In this document: positions 16,428 through 25,900 of the stretch, piece after piece | How the letters are laid out: the number at the start of each line of letters is the position of its first letter | How positions within the stretch are numbered: position 1 is the stretch's first letter | DNA from: Clostridiales bacterium | GTDB lineage: Bacteria; Bacillota; Clostridia; Christensenellales; Aristaeellaceae | Direction: 5' to 3' | Assembly: GCA_024684375.1 (NCBI GenBank) | Contig: JAIKWZ010000051.1 | Span: 124,001 to 188,000, forward strand | Length of the DNA: 64,000 nucleotides | Notes under the pieces: model-generated | Told to the model about the DNA's origin: nothing | The model's input: only the letters and a program-made list of their open reading frames with translations | Database searches by the model: none | Program-made: the position numbers and the translations under genes

Positions 16428-16922
16428 TTAAAAGTCTTCGCGCCTGCGAATGCTCTTGATCTGCATACGGTCGGCGCCGCCGGGGGTTTGAGCCTCGACC
16501 GTGTCGCCCACTTTGGCACCCACCAATGCGGCGCCGATGGGAGACTCGGGAGAGATGAACAGCTTTGAAGCGTCAGACTCGGTCAGGCCTACTATGGTAT
16601 ACTCGTCCTCTTCCTCATAGGTTTCGTCCCACACGGTCACTACGGTGCCCATCTGCACGGTGTCGGTGTCCACTTCCTGCTCGTCGACCACCACGGCATT
16701 GTCAAGCAGATCCTGCAGCTGGGCGATGCGGGCGGCCACGCGGGCCTGCTCGTTCTTGGCTTCGTCATATTCGGCGTTTTCGCTCAGGTCTCCGTGAGCC
16801 CTGGCTTCGGCCAGATCACGCTTGACCTGCTCGGTCTTTACAGTCTTAAGCTCGTTGAGTTCCTCTTCCAGTTTGCGCTTGTCGGCAGTGGTGAGCACCA
16901 TGCCCTGTCTGTTCTCTGACAT
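16428..16922 (-). CDS. greA: Transcription elongation factor GreA
   Basis: 164 aa. The N-terminal coiled coil carries the tip acids (ARAHGDLSENAEYDEAKNEQ, the GreA signature), and the C-terminal FKBP-like domain reads ESPIGAALVGAKVGDTVEAQTPGG. GreA stimulates RNA cleavage by backtracked RNA polymerase. It is first in a greA-lysS unit with a promoter at 16995-17023. The leader contains a GC-rich inverted repeat (CGCGGC 16964-16969 / GCCGCG 16975-16980). Confidence 0.96.
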   Translation of the reverse strand: MSENRQGMVLTTADKRKLEEELNELKTVKTEQVKRDLAEARAHGDLSENAEYDEAKNEQARVAARIAQLQDLLDNAVVVDEQEVDTDTVQMGTVVTVWDETYEEEDEYTIVGLTESDASKLFISPESPIGAALVGAKVGDTVEAQTPGGADRMQIKSIRRREDF

Positions 16923-16994
16923 CAGGAAATCTTCTCCTTTATTGACATACGTATAACAGGGAACGCGGCATCGCGCCGCGCCCCTGATTTGTCT

Positions 16995-17023
16995 ATTCTA
17001 TCGAAAAGAAAGTTAAAAGTCAA
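16995..17023 (-). promoter_or_regulatory. Sigma-A promoter for greA-lysS
   Basis: Minus strand: TTGACT (17023-17018), 17-bp spacer, TAGAAT (17000-16995), about 73 bp before the greA start. Confidence 0.75.
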
Positions 17024-17100
17024 GTTTGGATTGCGTTAATAAACGCCAAGAAAAACGCCGCATAGGTTGGCAGGCGGAGTAGGTGAAGAGCGAAAAAATG

Positions 17101-17138
17101 AACAGAAAAACCCCGCGCCCGATTTTTCGGGCGCGGGG
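17101..17138 (-). terminator. Intrinsic terminator of the ABC sugar operon
   Basis: Stem CCCCGCGCCCGA / TCGGGCGCGGGG (17111-17122 and 17127-17138) with a 4-nt loop. On the minus strand it is followed by TTTTTCTGTT. It lies 32 bp beyond the stop of the solute-binding-protein gene. Confidence 0.88.
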
Positions 17139-17169
17139 CGCTTATGGGTTTATAGGAGCTTAATTGAGA

Positions 17170-18777
17170 TTATGCCTCGCCCAGAGCGCGCTGGTTGATC
17201 TCAAGCAGCTCCTGGAGGCCGTAGGCTTCCAGCTGAGCGCAGTAGGCATCCCACTCAGCTTCCACATCAGCCTGGCCGGCGATCCACTGCGCGGTCTTGG
17301 TCTTGATGTAGCTGTTCAGGTCAGTCTGGATCTCGGCGGAACGGATGGTGTCCTCTTCGGAGGTGCTCCAGACCTCGGGGAACTTCTCGTTCAGATAGGG
17401 TCCGTACAGAGCCATCTTCATTTCGTTCTGCTCGTCGACCTTCTTCACATCGCTGTCCCAAGGCAGAGTGACTGCGGGATTCTCTACATACACGTCATCG
17501 TGGTAGTAACGCGGGAGAGAGTTGATGAAGCGGTTGCCCCAGCTGTACTTCTCCTTGTACTCGTCCTTCCAGAAGTCCTGATTGATTTCCTTATACAGGT
17601 GCTCACCCATCTTGATGCAGCAGATGTTGAAGGGGCCGGTAGAAGTCTGACGGCTGATGTCCGCCTCGTACAGGTAGTTGAACCAGCGCACGATGATGGC
17701 GGCCTTTTCGGCGTCGCACTTGTTGGTGATGACGGCCTGGGTCCTGAAGAGGGTCAGACCGGTGGAGATGCGGTGATACACAGGCTCCTCAACGCCCTTG
17801 AGTACGGGCAGGGGATGCATGGCGTTCTTGGTGTACTTTACGTACTCCTCGCTGTCGGCCGGGAAATCGTCATATGCGTCGCTGGGGCCGTAGGAGATGT
17901 CTACGCCGTACAGATCCTGCTTGCCCTTGGCAGACCAGGTCGCGACGTCCTGAGTAAAGATCTCGGGGTCGATCAGGCCTTCCTTGTACAGGTCGGCGAA
18001 GAACTCGATGAACTGCTTGTAGGCTTCGGTGTTGGCCTGGAAAGCGATCTTGCCGTCAACCAGCGCGAAATAGGGGAACTGGTTCTTGGCGCCGGCAGCG
18101 TCCGCGCCCCACCAGCCGGCGAGCTTGGAGATGTCCAGGTTGTTCGGGTCGCCAGAGAAGGGGATCTCGTCGTTGGGATCGCCGTTGCCGTTGGCATCGT
18201 TGTCACGGAAGGCGATCAGGACTTCCTTGAGTTCTTCGGGAGTGGTGGGCATCTCAAGGTTGAGACGATCCAGCCACTGCTGGTTGATGTAGGGGATGTA
18301 GAACACTTCGGGCTCGCCCACAACATAGGGGATGGAGTAGATGTGTCCATCCGGCAGGGTCATGGAAGCGCGGATGCCGGGTTTGGCAAGAACTTCCATG
18401 ATGTTGGGCGCGTACTCCTCGAACAGCTCCTCCAGGGGCAGGAAGGTCTTGGTGCCCATGCCGTTGTCGATCAGGTGCTGATCACCCAGGGTCCAACCGG
18501 CGATAACGTCGGCATAGTCGCCGCTGGAGAGGGCGATACCGAGCTTCTCGGTCTGCACCGCGTAGGGCGCGACCTGCCACTCGATCTTGATGCCGGTCTC
18601 AGCTTCCATGATCGGGAACATGATCTTTTCTTCGGGAAGACCGCTGTCATCCGCGAAGATGGAGAAGGTGAAGGGCTCGTTTACGATGGGCAGGCCTTCC
18701 TCGTTCCAGTCCACAGCCAGCGCGTTCACGCAGGAGAGGGCCATCAGGACGACCAGCACAAGAGCCAGTTTCTTCAT
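17170..18777 (-). CDS. Extracellular sugar-binding protein of an LplA/YtcQ-type ABC importer
   Basis: 535 aa. A signal peptide (MKKLALVLVVLMALSCVNALA) may carry a lipobox around the Cys at position 16. The mature part reads like large LplA/YtcQ-family binding proteins: FSIFADDSGLPEEKI, IAGWTLGDQHLIDNG, LDGHIYSIPYVVGEPEV-like strands, DANGNGDPNDEIPFSG (a Ca-site-like Asp/Asn loop) and YGVDISYGPSDAYDDFPAD. It should deliver a di- or oligosaccharide to the two permeases encoded upstream. AAGGAGG precedes the ATG. The ligand cannot be read from sequence; plant or host glycan fragments are plausible. It is last in the operon. Confidence 0.88.
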   Translation of the reverse strand: MKKLALVLVVLMALSCVNALAVDWNEEGLPIVNEPFTFSIFADDSGLPEEKIMFPIMEAETGIKIEWQVAPYAVQTEKLGIALSSGDYADVIAGWTLGDQHLIDNGMGTKTFLPLEELFEEYAPNIMEVLAKPGIRASMTLPDGHIYSIPYVVGEPEVFYIPYINQQWLDRLNLEMPTTPEELKEVLIAFRDNDANGNGDPNDEIPFSGDPNNLDISKLAGWWGADAAGAKNQFPYFALVDGKIAFQANTEAYKQFIEFFADLYKEGLIDPEIFTQDVATWSAKGKQDLYGVDISYGPSDAYDDFPADSEEYVKYTKNAMHPLPVLKGVEEPVYHRISTGLTLFRTQAVITNKCDAEKAAIIVRWFNYLYEADISRQTSTGPFNICCIKMGEHLYKEINQDFWKDEYKEKYSWGNRFINSLPRYYHDDVYVENPAVTLPWDSDVKKVDEQNEMKMALYGPYLNEKFPEVWSTSEEDTIRSAEIQTDLNSYIKTKTAQWIAGQADVEAEWDAYCAQLEAYGLQELLEINQRALGEA

Positions 18778-18840
18778 AGGGGTTCCTCCTTGTTTGTTTT
18801 TTATGTTACGCCCCAGGGGCGCATCATACAGTCTTGGGGA

Positions 18841-19755
18841 TCAGCCTTTGACGGAGCCGATCATAACGCCCTTTACGAAGTGCTTCTGCACAAAGGGGTA
18901 AATGATAAGCACGGGGATGGAGGAGATGATGATAAGGGAATACTTCATCATTTCCTTCAGAGCTTCCAGACGCTTCTTTTCCAGCAGCTCTTCCTCGGTC
19001 ATGAGTGCCTTGGTCTGGACGTTCGAGTTCAGCACCAGGATGTTCCTCAATTCCATCTGCAGAGGCCACAGTTCACGCTTCTGGATGTAGATAAGGGCGC
19101 TGAAGTAGCTGTTCCAGTGGCCGACGCCGTAGTACAGGCAGAGGATGGCGGTAATGGCGCCTGAGAGCGGCAACACAACGTAGATAAAGAACTTCGTGTT
19201 GCCGCAGCCGTCAAGCTTTGCGGCCTCCATTAATTCCAGCGGAATGTTGGTCTTAAAGAATGTTCGCGCCACGATCATATTGTAGACGCCCAGGCAGCCC
19301 GGCAGTATCAGCGCCCACCAGGTATCAAGAAGGCCGGTATCGCGCACGATGACGTAGGTGGGCATCATGCCGCCGCCCACGAACATGGTCAGTATGTAAA
19401 ACAGGGTTATGGGGCGCTTGAGCGTGAAATCGGGCCTGCTCAGCGCGTAAGACGTGGGAATGGTGACCAGCAGGTTGATGAAGGTTCCCATTACCGTGAT
19501 GATCAGGGAGTTCCTGAAACCGCGCATGACGGTCTTAGTCTTGAAAACCTCGGTGTAGCCGTCCCAAGTGAAGCCTACAGGAGTAAGGACAACCTTGCCG
19601 GCCGACACCTCTATGGGGTCGGAAATGGAGGAAATGATGACGAAATACAGCGGATAGGCGACGATAAAGAAGATAAACGTCAGGATAATGAATATGATCG
19701 TATCATAAATGACGTCGCCGCGGGTACGTTTTAAAGCGTGATGCCTGTTTTCCAT
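18841..19755 (-). CDS. Carbohydrate ABC transporter permease (YtcP/LplC type)
   Basis: 304 aa with about six membrane helices (first at about 18-40, IIFIILTFIFFIVAYPLYFVI). The MalG-type EAA loop that contacts the ATPase reads NIPLELMEAAKLDGCGNTKFF. The C-terminal FVQKHFVKGVMIGSVKG is characteristic of the YtcP/LplC branch. It pairs with the LplB-type permease starting 20 bp upstream. The ribosome site is AAGGAGG. Confidence 0.93.
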   Translation of the reverse strand: MENRHHALKRTRGDVIYDTIIFIILTFIFFIVAYPLYFVIISSISDPIEVSAGKVVLTPVGFTWDGYTEVFKTKTVMRGFRNSLIITVMGTFINLLVTIPTSYALSRPDFTLKRPITLFYILTMFVGGGMMPTYVIVRDTGLLDTWWALILPGCLGVYNMIVARTFFKTNIPLELMEAAKLDGCGNTKFFIYVVLPLSGAITAILCLYYGVGHWNSYFSALIYIQKRELWPLQMELRNILVLNSNVQTKALMTEEELLEKKRLEALKEMMKYSLIIISSIPVLIIYPFVQKHFVKGVMIGSVKG

Positions 19756-19774
19756 ATCTGTTTTCCTCCTTTCC

Positions 19775-20704
19775 TTAGAATAGTGCGTTGTCGCTGAGTT
19801 TGCCGGTGATGTAGTTGACTGTGACCAGCATGACCGAGTTGACTAAGCTGTTCATCAGGCCGACAGCAGACGAGTAGGAGATATCGCTCTTTATAATGCC
19901 GTAACGGTAGGTATATGTCGCGATGATATCGGAAACCGGCAGGTTCAGGTCGTTCTGCAGCGCGTAGACTTTTTCGAAGCCGACTGACAGTATCGAGCCC
20001 ATGTTCATGATCAGGAGCATGGTCATCGTGGGCGCCAGGAAGGGGAGGTCAATGTGCAGGACGCGTTGGAACTTGGTCGCGCCGTCCACGATGGCCGCTT
20101 CATGGTATTCCGGGCTGACGCCGGCAAGAGCGGCGAAGTAGATAACGGAGGACCAGCCCATGCCCTGCCACACGCCTGACCAGACGTAGATGTGGCGCCA
20201 CATGCTGATCTCTGACATGAAGTTTATAGTGTCGCCTCCCAACGCCCGAATGACGTTGTTCACGACACCGACGCGCGGTGAAAGGAACAGGATCAGCATA
20301 CCGCACATGACGACGGTCGAAATGAAGTTCGGCGCATAGGTCACGGCCTGGATCACTTTGCGGTATCTTTTAAAGCGGAAGGAGTTGAGCATCAGCGCCA
20401 GTATGACGGCGACCGGGAAACCGGCGGCCAGCGAGTAGGCGCTCAGTATCAGCGTGTTGCGGACCAGGATCAGCCAGTCGGCGCCGTTGAAGAACCGGGT
20501 GAAGTTTTTGAGGCCGACCCAGGCGCTGCCAAATATGCCCATATGAGCCTTATAGTTTCGGAAGGCGATCTGGACGCCGTAGATCGGGATATAATGGTAT
20601 ATGACCGTGAAAATCATTCCCGGAAGGCAGAACAGCAGCAGGTCCCAGTTGCCGCGCATCCTCTCAAGGAAACCTTTCTTGCGCTTAACGACTTCGGCAG
20701 TCAA
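19775..20704 (-). CDS. Carbohydrate ABC transporter permease (LplB/YteP type)
   Basis: 309 aa starting at TTG 20704 with GGGGGG eight bases upstream. The N-terminus (RMRGNWDLLLFCLPGMIFTVI, YIPIYGVQIAFRNYK) and the end (YTYRYGIIKSDISYSSAVGLMNSLVN) are typical of LplB. The EAA loop is GVSPEYHEAAIVDGATKFQRV. It forms the channel with the YtcP-type subunit. It is the first gene after the promoter at 20852-20880. No ATP-binding subunit is in this operon, as is usual for importers that share an MsmX-type ATPase. Confidence 0.93.
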   Translation of the reverse strand: MTAEVVKRKKGFLERMRGNWDLLLFCLPGMIFTVIYHYIPIYGVQIAFRNYKAHMGIFGSAWVGLKNFTRFFNGADWLILVRNTLILSAYSLAAGFPVAVILALMLNSFRFKRYRKVIQAVTYAPNFISTVVMCGMLILFLSPRVGVVNNVIRALGGDTINFMSEISMWRHIYVWSGVWQGMGWSSVIYFAALAGVSPEYHEAAIVDGATKFQRVLHIDLPFLAPTMTMLLIMNMGSILSVGFEKVYALQNDLNLPVSDIIATYTYRYGIIKSDISYSSAVGLMNSLVNSVMLVTVNYITGKLSDNALF

Positions 20705-20815
20705 GCGAATTCCCCCCGTTTCAAGCTAATAATACCGGACAGGGAGTGTCTGGCGGGAACAATGGTACGCTTTCTGAGCAGAACGGAAAGGGCACGCAAA
20801 AGCATACTTTTTTAT

Positions 20816-20835
20816 ATCCGTAACACATCCGTAAC
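20816..20835. repeat. Tandem 9-mer in the ABC-operon leader, candidate operator
   Basis: ATCCGTAAC occurs twice (20816-20824 and 20827-20835) with an 11-bp period, one helical turn. It lies about 10-30 bp downstream of the expected transcription start on the minus strand. Same-face tandem sites here would suit a repressor. The rest of 20705-21014 holds the promoter, a direct repeat and a terminator, listed separately. Confidence 0.45.
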
Positions 20836-20851
20836 CCTATACGGCTCGTTT

Positions 20852-20880
20852 ATTATATTTGATTATCTAACTCGTGTCAA
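20852..20880 (-). promoter_or_regulatory. Consensus sigma-A promoter of the ABC sugar operon
   Basis: Minus strand: perfect TTGACA (20880-20875), 17-bp spacer, perfect TATAAT (20857-20852). The start codon of the first permease is about 148 bp downstream, leaving a long leader with a tandem repeat. A full-consensus promoter before a sugar operon argues for repression rather than activation as control. Confidence 0.85.
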
Positions 20881-20930
20881 GAACGATTTTTATAAATGAG
20901 GCAAAAAGCATACTTTATTTAACCGTTTTT

Positions 20931-20964
20931 TGTGAAAAAAAGAAAATCCTCCCCGAGGGGAGGA
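20931..20964 (-). terminator. Intrinsic terminator after the deacetylase gene
   Basis: TCCTCCC / GGGAGGA stem with a CGAG loop (20947-20964), followed on the minus strand by TTTTCTTTTTTT. It lies about 50 bp past the stop of the gene at 21015. Confidence 0.75.
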
Positions 20965-21014
20965 CATAATATCGTAAAAAACTTTGATGTGTGCGGACAA
21001 CCGGACTGGACGCG

Positions 21015-22205
21015 CTATTTTTTCTTCGGGGCAGGAGTGACGGCGGCGTAGGGGTTGCGCGGGGCGTCCGGACCGAACAGGAGAGTCTGTGTCTCGATGC
21101 CCGCCAGCCCGTCCGCATGAAGCCCGCCCGCCTTCTGGAACAGGGTGACCGCCGCCTTGGTAAGGCTGCCGTAGTCGCCGTCGCACACTACATCTGCGCT
21201 GAAATAGCCAAGGTTTGCCAGCCGTTCCTGCAGCAGCTTCACAGCGTAAAGGCGTATATTGGGTTTTTTGCCCAAAAGCACGTAATCCGTGTATTCGTAA
21301 GGCAGCGGAACGGGAGGCTGGCGTGTGGCAGGGTCATAAGTGAGGGGACGTGTTTCGTTGGGTCCGTAGCCGAGCAGTTCATTGAGGGTGACGAGCTCGT
21401 AACCCTGGCTGACTGCCCAGGGGATGAATGCCTGAAGTTTTTTAAGGTCAGAGTCTTTGGCGTGGAACAGGAACACGGACCCGGGGCCGGTGTGGGCTTT
21501 GATCTCATCCAGATTGGAGCCGGAGCCAGACCAGGACCAGTCCGCCACGCCTTTGTATGTCCCAAGCTGGATAAGGTACTGGTGGCTCCTGCCGCAGGTC
21601 TCTCCAAGCCCGCCGTGCATGCGGATGAAGTGCGGGTCGTATTCCACGCCAAGCGCCTTATTTACAGCCATTTGCTGGTTCCAGACCTCCTGCGCCATGC
21701 GTTCGTCCGTCATGCCGAACAGGTCGCTGTGCGTCCAGGTATGGTTCTCGATCTCGAAGCCCCAGCTGTGGGCGGTCCTCAGCGCGGCCTGCAGGGCGGG
21801 CTTTGACTCTATCACGTTGCCGATTGGGAACAAGGTGAGCTTAGCGCCAAGCGAGTGGGCGAGCTCCATTATCTGGTTCAGATTATTGACTTCGTTGAGA
21901 TCGTCTATGGTCACGGCGATCTGGTTTTTACTCGTAGTGACGCGATTGATGACGGGCAGGAATTGCTGCGCGAGAGGAGTGGGGGATGGCGACGGCGAAA
22001 TGGTCGGTGCCGCCGTGGGCTCTGATGTGCCTGCAAGTGGGGCAGTCACCGTGTCCTGCGCGGGCCCCCGCGGCAGCAGAAGTATGAGAAGGAGCGCCGC
22101 GACGGCAAGCGCCGCGAGTCCGAACAGCATAAGACGCTTGCGCCTGCGCCGGCGGGCAAGGTAACGCCTTGAATGTATGACGGGTCGTTTTTTGCTCTGT
22201 GGCAT
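21015..22205 (-). CDS. Polysaccharide-deacetylase-fold protein with peptidoglycan-binding domain
   Basis: 396 aa. An Arg/Lys-rich N-terminus precedes one membrane helix (about 27-46). A Ser/Thr/Pro linker leads to a NodB-like domain (about 95-290): IAVTIDDLNE supplies the metal Asp pair, HTWTHSDL the H-x3-H-type metal motif, and FIRMHGGLGE and GSVFLFHAKD later strands. Residues about 320-385 form a PG_binding_1 domain (LLQERLANLGYFSADV, DGDYGSLTKAAVTLFQ). The motifs depart from the canonical TFDD and HSxxH, so activity on N-acetylated wall glycans is likely but not certain. The PPTase gene lies 27 bp upstream on the same strand. Confidence 0.82.
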   Translation of the reverse strand: MPQSKKRPVIHSRRYLARRRRRKRLMLFGLAALAVAALLLILLLPRGPAQDTVTAPLAGTSEPTAAPTISPSPSPTPLAQQFLPVINRVTTSKNQIAVTIDDLNEVNNLNQIMELAHSLGAKLTLFPIGNVIESKPALQAALRTAHSWGFEIENHTWTHSDLFGMTDERMAQEVWNQQMAVNKALGVEYDPHFIRMHGGLGETCGRSHQYLIQLGTYKGVADWSWSGSGSNLDEIKAHTGPGSVFLFHAKDSDLKKLQAFIPWAVSQGYELVTLNELLGYGPNETRPLTYDPATRQPPVPLPYEYTDYVLLGKKPNIRLYAVKLLQERLANLGYFSADVVCDGDYGSLTKAAVTLFQKAGGLHADGLAGIETQTLLFGPDAPRNPYAAVTPAPKKK

Positions 22206-22232
22206 ATAGTTAGCTCCAAGTCAGTGATCTGT

Positions 22233-22868
22233 TCATTGCATTAGATCGTCTTGCGCAAGCAGCGAGAACGGCGGTTTATCGCCGTCCAGGCAGCAGGAAA
22301 CAAAATGATTTTCTATCGGAGGATATTCGTACAGGCGACAGGTGCTGCCGGGAACAAACGGGCGCCCGGTGTCAAAATGCACGGAGGGCAGTTCGCGGGT
22401 AAGTCCATCGCCCGTATATTTAATGTAGGCTTCCTTAAGCGTCCACAGGCGTGTGAGACGGGCCGGGTCATTCGCGCAGAAGGCGCGCTCTTCCTCGTCA
22501 AGCAGGCGTGCCAAGCGCACGGGGGCGGAGATGGTCGTCTGCACATCGGCGCCTATCGGTCCTTTCGCGCAGGCGACGAGCGCGTATGAGCCCGAGTGGG
22601 AGATGCTTATTCCTGTTTCCGGGAAGGCGGGCAGGAAAGGCCTGCCGGAGGGAAAGCGCGCGACATCGCGTTGTCCGACCCCGGCGCGCAGACGGTCAAG
22701 CAAATACTCCAGCAGCAGCCCCGCACCCAGGCACAGGCGTTTGTCTTCGTTTCTGGCATAAGAGAGCGCCTTTTCGCGCCTTGCCGTGCTCACGCGCCCA
22801 AGCGCGCGGGCGAAAGCGTCCTCCCGCTCAAGAAAATCGGTTTTGAGCAGATAAATACCGTAAGGCAT
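22233..22868 (-). CDS. Sfp-type 4'-phosphopantetheinyl transferase
   Basis: 211 aa. The family motifs are visible: ISISHSGSYALVACAKG, GADVQ (the Mg site, usually GIDVE/Q) and WTLKEAYIKYTGDGL (W-x2-KEA-x2-K-x2-G-x-GL). The enzyme moves phosphopantetheine from CoA to a carrier-protein serine. Sfp-type enzymes serve fatty-acid, NRPS or PKS carriers; no such carrier gene is in the window. It heads a two-gene unit with the deacetylase-fold gene. Start ATG 22868 with GGGGAG upstream. Confidence 0.9.
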   Translation of the reverse strand: MPYGIYLLKTDFLEREDAFARALGRVSTARREKALSYARNEDKRLCLGAGLLLEYLLDRLRAGVGQRDVARFPSGRPFLPAFPETGISISHSGSYALVACAKGPIGADVQTTISAPVRLARLLDEEERAFCANDPARLTRLWTLKEAYIKYTGDGLTRELPSVHFDTGRPFVPGSTCRLYEYPPIENHFVSCCLDGDKPPFSLLAQDDLMQ

Positions 22869-22904
22869 AACGCTCCCCAGATTAGTTTAAACAGGATAAA
22901 GAAA

Positions 22905-22933
22905 ATAATAGCATAAAGAGCGTTTATTTGCAA
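22905..22933 (-). promoter_or_regulatory. Sigma-A promoter for the PPTase-deacetylase unit
   Basis: Minus strand: TTGCAA (22933-22928), 17-bp spacer, TATTAT (22910-22905), 37 bp before the PPTase start. It is divergent from the M16 peptidase promoter. Confidence 0.65.
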
Positions 22934-22941
22934 TTAAAAAC

Positions 22942-22970
22942 TGGACGAGCGGAGCAAAAAGTGATAAAAT
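22942..22970 (+). promoter_or_regulatory. Extended -10 promoter for the M16C peptidase gene
   Basis: TGGACG (22942-22947), 17-bp spacer, TAAAAT (22965-22970) with TGA in front as extended -10. It lies 28 bp before the start codon. Confidence 0.6.
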
Positions 22971-22998
22971 CATATCCTACCAAATTAGAGGGAGAGAT

Positions 22999-25900
22999 AT
23001 GATGAAGAGAACACTGTCTTTGTTTATCTGCCTCGCGCTGCTTGCGGGGCTGCTCGGATTCGCGCCGGCAGAGACGGACGGAGCCTACACGCTTAAAGCG
23101 ACCCGCCGTTTTGAACTGGTGGGCGCGGACGTGAGCCTGTACGAGCACAATAAAACGGGCGCGCTGGTGATGTTTTTGAACAATTCCGATACCAACCGCA
23201 CGTTCCAGATCGCTTTCCGCACGCCCGCGTACACGGATAAGGGCATCGCGCACGTGCTGGAGCACTCTGTGCTGGGCGGATCTAAGAAATATCCGTCCAG
23301 GGGACTTTTTACCAGTTTAAGCACGCAGACGTACAATACGTACATGAACGCGTATACCGCCAACTACATGACTGCGTACCCCGTTGCGTCACTGAGCGAG
23401 GAACAGCTGCTCATGTTTGCGGATTTCTACACCGACAGCGTGTTCAATCCCATGGTGCTTGAGGACAGCGACATTTTCAGCGAAGAAGCCTGGCGCTACA
23501 CTCTCGATGCCCCCGAGGCTGAGTTGGGCATAGAGGGCACGGTTTACTCCGAGATGCAGGGTTCTTATACCCTGGCCCGCGCTGCGAGGCTCAATTACTA
23601 CAACACTGTGTTCCCGGGCTCTACAAGGGGCAGAGATTCCGGCGGCATCCCCGAGGTGATCTACACAATGAAGTGGGAGGACGTGACGGAGTTTTATAAG
23701 GAGTATTACCATCCGTCCAACTCTTTCACTGTCATTTACGGCGATATTCAGGACGAGAACGCGTTCCTCACGCTGCTTGACGGATATTTTTCCGCTTATG
23801 AGAAAAAGGAATTCGTCATCACGGAAGATGGTTATACTCCTATAACCGAAAGCATAAAGGCGGAGTTCGCCTATCCCGTCGCGAATGGGAGCGATACCGA
23901 TAAGCAGGCGAACGTATATTACGGCCTCGTGACCGACTGCGCTTACGAAGACTTGGACGAACTGGATTACCTGACCACGCTGCTCGCCGACGACTCAGGC
24001 TACTTCGTGCAGACGCTTAAGCGCGAGCTGCCGGGCGCGAGCGGAGCGTGTTATGTGGACTCTTCCACCCCGGAGATCTCCGTAATGTTCATCGCCCAGG
24101 GCGTGAACAGGGAAGACGCGGATACCTTTAAGCGCATCTGCGATGAGGCGATAAAGGACGCGGCCGAGAACGGCTTCGACGCCGACGCGGTTGACGCGAT
24201 AGTATCCGGATACAACCTGAGTATCCAGCTTATCGGCGAGGAAGATGAATTAAATATCGACATGGTGGAGACGATAGCCGATTACTGGGCGCTGCGCGGC
24301 GACATGTTCGGCTACATGGAATATATAGACCGGCTCGACTCCTTCAAGGAAAAGGCACTGGACGGTTCCATGTCCCGGGCAGCCGAGAAGTATCTGCTGG
24401 GGAACGAGAGGACGGTCCTTGCGGTCACTTACCCCGAACCGGGCATGCTGGAAAGCAAAACCGAGGCTTTCAAAGCTCAGCTTCAGGCAGATAAAGCTCA
24501 AATGAGCGAGGAAGAGATACAGTCTATAATCGCTTACAAGCCCTACGACAAGGACGCTCTTGACGATACGACCAAAGGCCTGATAACGCAGCTTACCGCA
24601 GCGACCACTCAGAGCCTGCCCGAGGATACGCGCGTTTATGATATATCGGACGAAACGGACGAGGACGGCATTCGCTTTGTCACTGTGGACGCGAAGGTCG
24701 ACGGTGTGGGTGAGACTGCGCTTATGCTGGACGCTTCGGGGCTTAAGCAGGAGCAGCTGCACTACTTTAAGCTGCTGTGCGACGTGCTGGGCGAACTGGA
24801 TACCCAAAGCCACACCAAACAGGAGATCTCTACACTCAGCTCCCGTTACCTGTATGACGGCATCATAAAGGTCAGCGTGATGGGTGACCTGGAAAGCGCG
24901 AGCCCTTACATGCGTCTAACCTTCACTGCCCTTGACGAGGATCTCGATGAGGGCTACGGGCTGCTTTACGAACTGCTGTACGAAACCAAACTTGACGATG
25001 CTGGGGAACTGCTCAAGCTTGTCAAGCAGCTCAAGACCTCTCTGAGAGCAACGATCTCCCAGAATTGCTACGCGGTGATGCTGTACAGGGCGGAAGGGGC
25101 TTTCGACGCCACTACAAGCTTCTTCAGTTACGTGACTTATATAGATTATTATGAGTTCCTGGAAAAGACGGAACAGCTGCTTGAAAGCGATCCTGAAAAA
25201 GTGATCGGCGAACTCAAGGCGATCCAGCAGTACTTCAACAACCGTTACGGCGCTATCGCCGGCTTTACGGGCAGCCAGGCCAGCGCCGAAGTGAACCGTG
25301 CGGCCGCCAAGGCGTTCCTGATGAAGCTTGACGAGAGGGAGATAACCCCCGAGACCTACGCGATCGACAATAAAAAAACCAACGAAGCGCTTATAATCGA
25401 CGGTACTGTCAACTACAACATGGTCTTCGCTTCCTGGAAGGAATTGGGGCTTGACGGCTATGACGGCGCCATGGACGCGGTGGCATCGTTCGTGTATGAC
25501 AATTACCTCTATAACATGCTGAGGGTCCAGTACGGTGCCTACGGGGTGCTGCACGGTTCTTCAGACAGCGGCGTTTATATCATTACCTACAGGGACCCCA
25601 ACATCGACGAGACATTTGAAGTGTATGCGTCTCTGGGCGAGCTGATCGCTAAGGACTCGCCTGCTCAGGAAGAACTGGACGGCTACATCCTTTCCGCCTA
25701 CAGCAGCTACGCAAAGAGCGGCGGGGAACTGTCCGGAGGCTTTAGCGCTCTGCTTAATTACCTTGACGGGGAGAGCCAGGAAAAGACGCTTGAGCGCATG
25801 CGCGCATTGAAGGGCGTGACGCCGGATGTGTTCAAAACATACTCCGGACTGTATGAGAAACTGTTCGCGCAGGGCGCTCAGGCTACCAGCGGCGGCGCGG

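Larger units (their letters stand above)
20798..20916. repeat. 13-bp direct repeat flanking the ABC-operon promoter
   Basis: AAAAGCATACTTT occurs at 20798-20810 and again at 20904-20916, on either side of the promoter at 20852-20880. Both copies are extended by A and T runs. They may be regulator sites or chance AT-rich matches. Confidence 0.35.

Noticed and set aside
17164-19164. Long open frame of 666 codons on the plus strand
   Set aside because: It lies antisense to the ABC binding protein and part of a permease, which have clear motifs, ribosome sites, a promoter and a terminator. The antisense product has no recognisable domain and arises from the codon bias.
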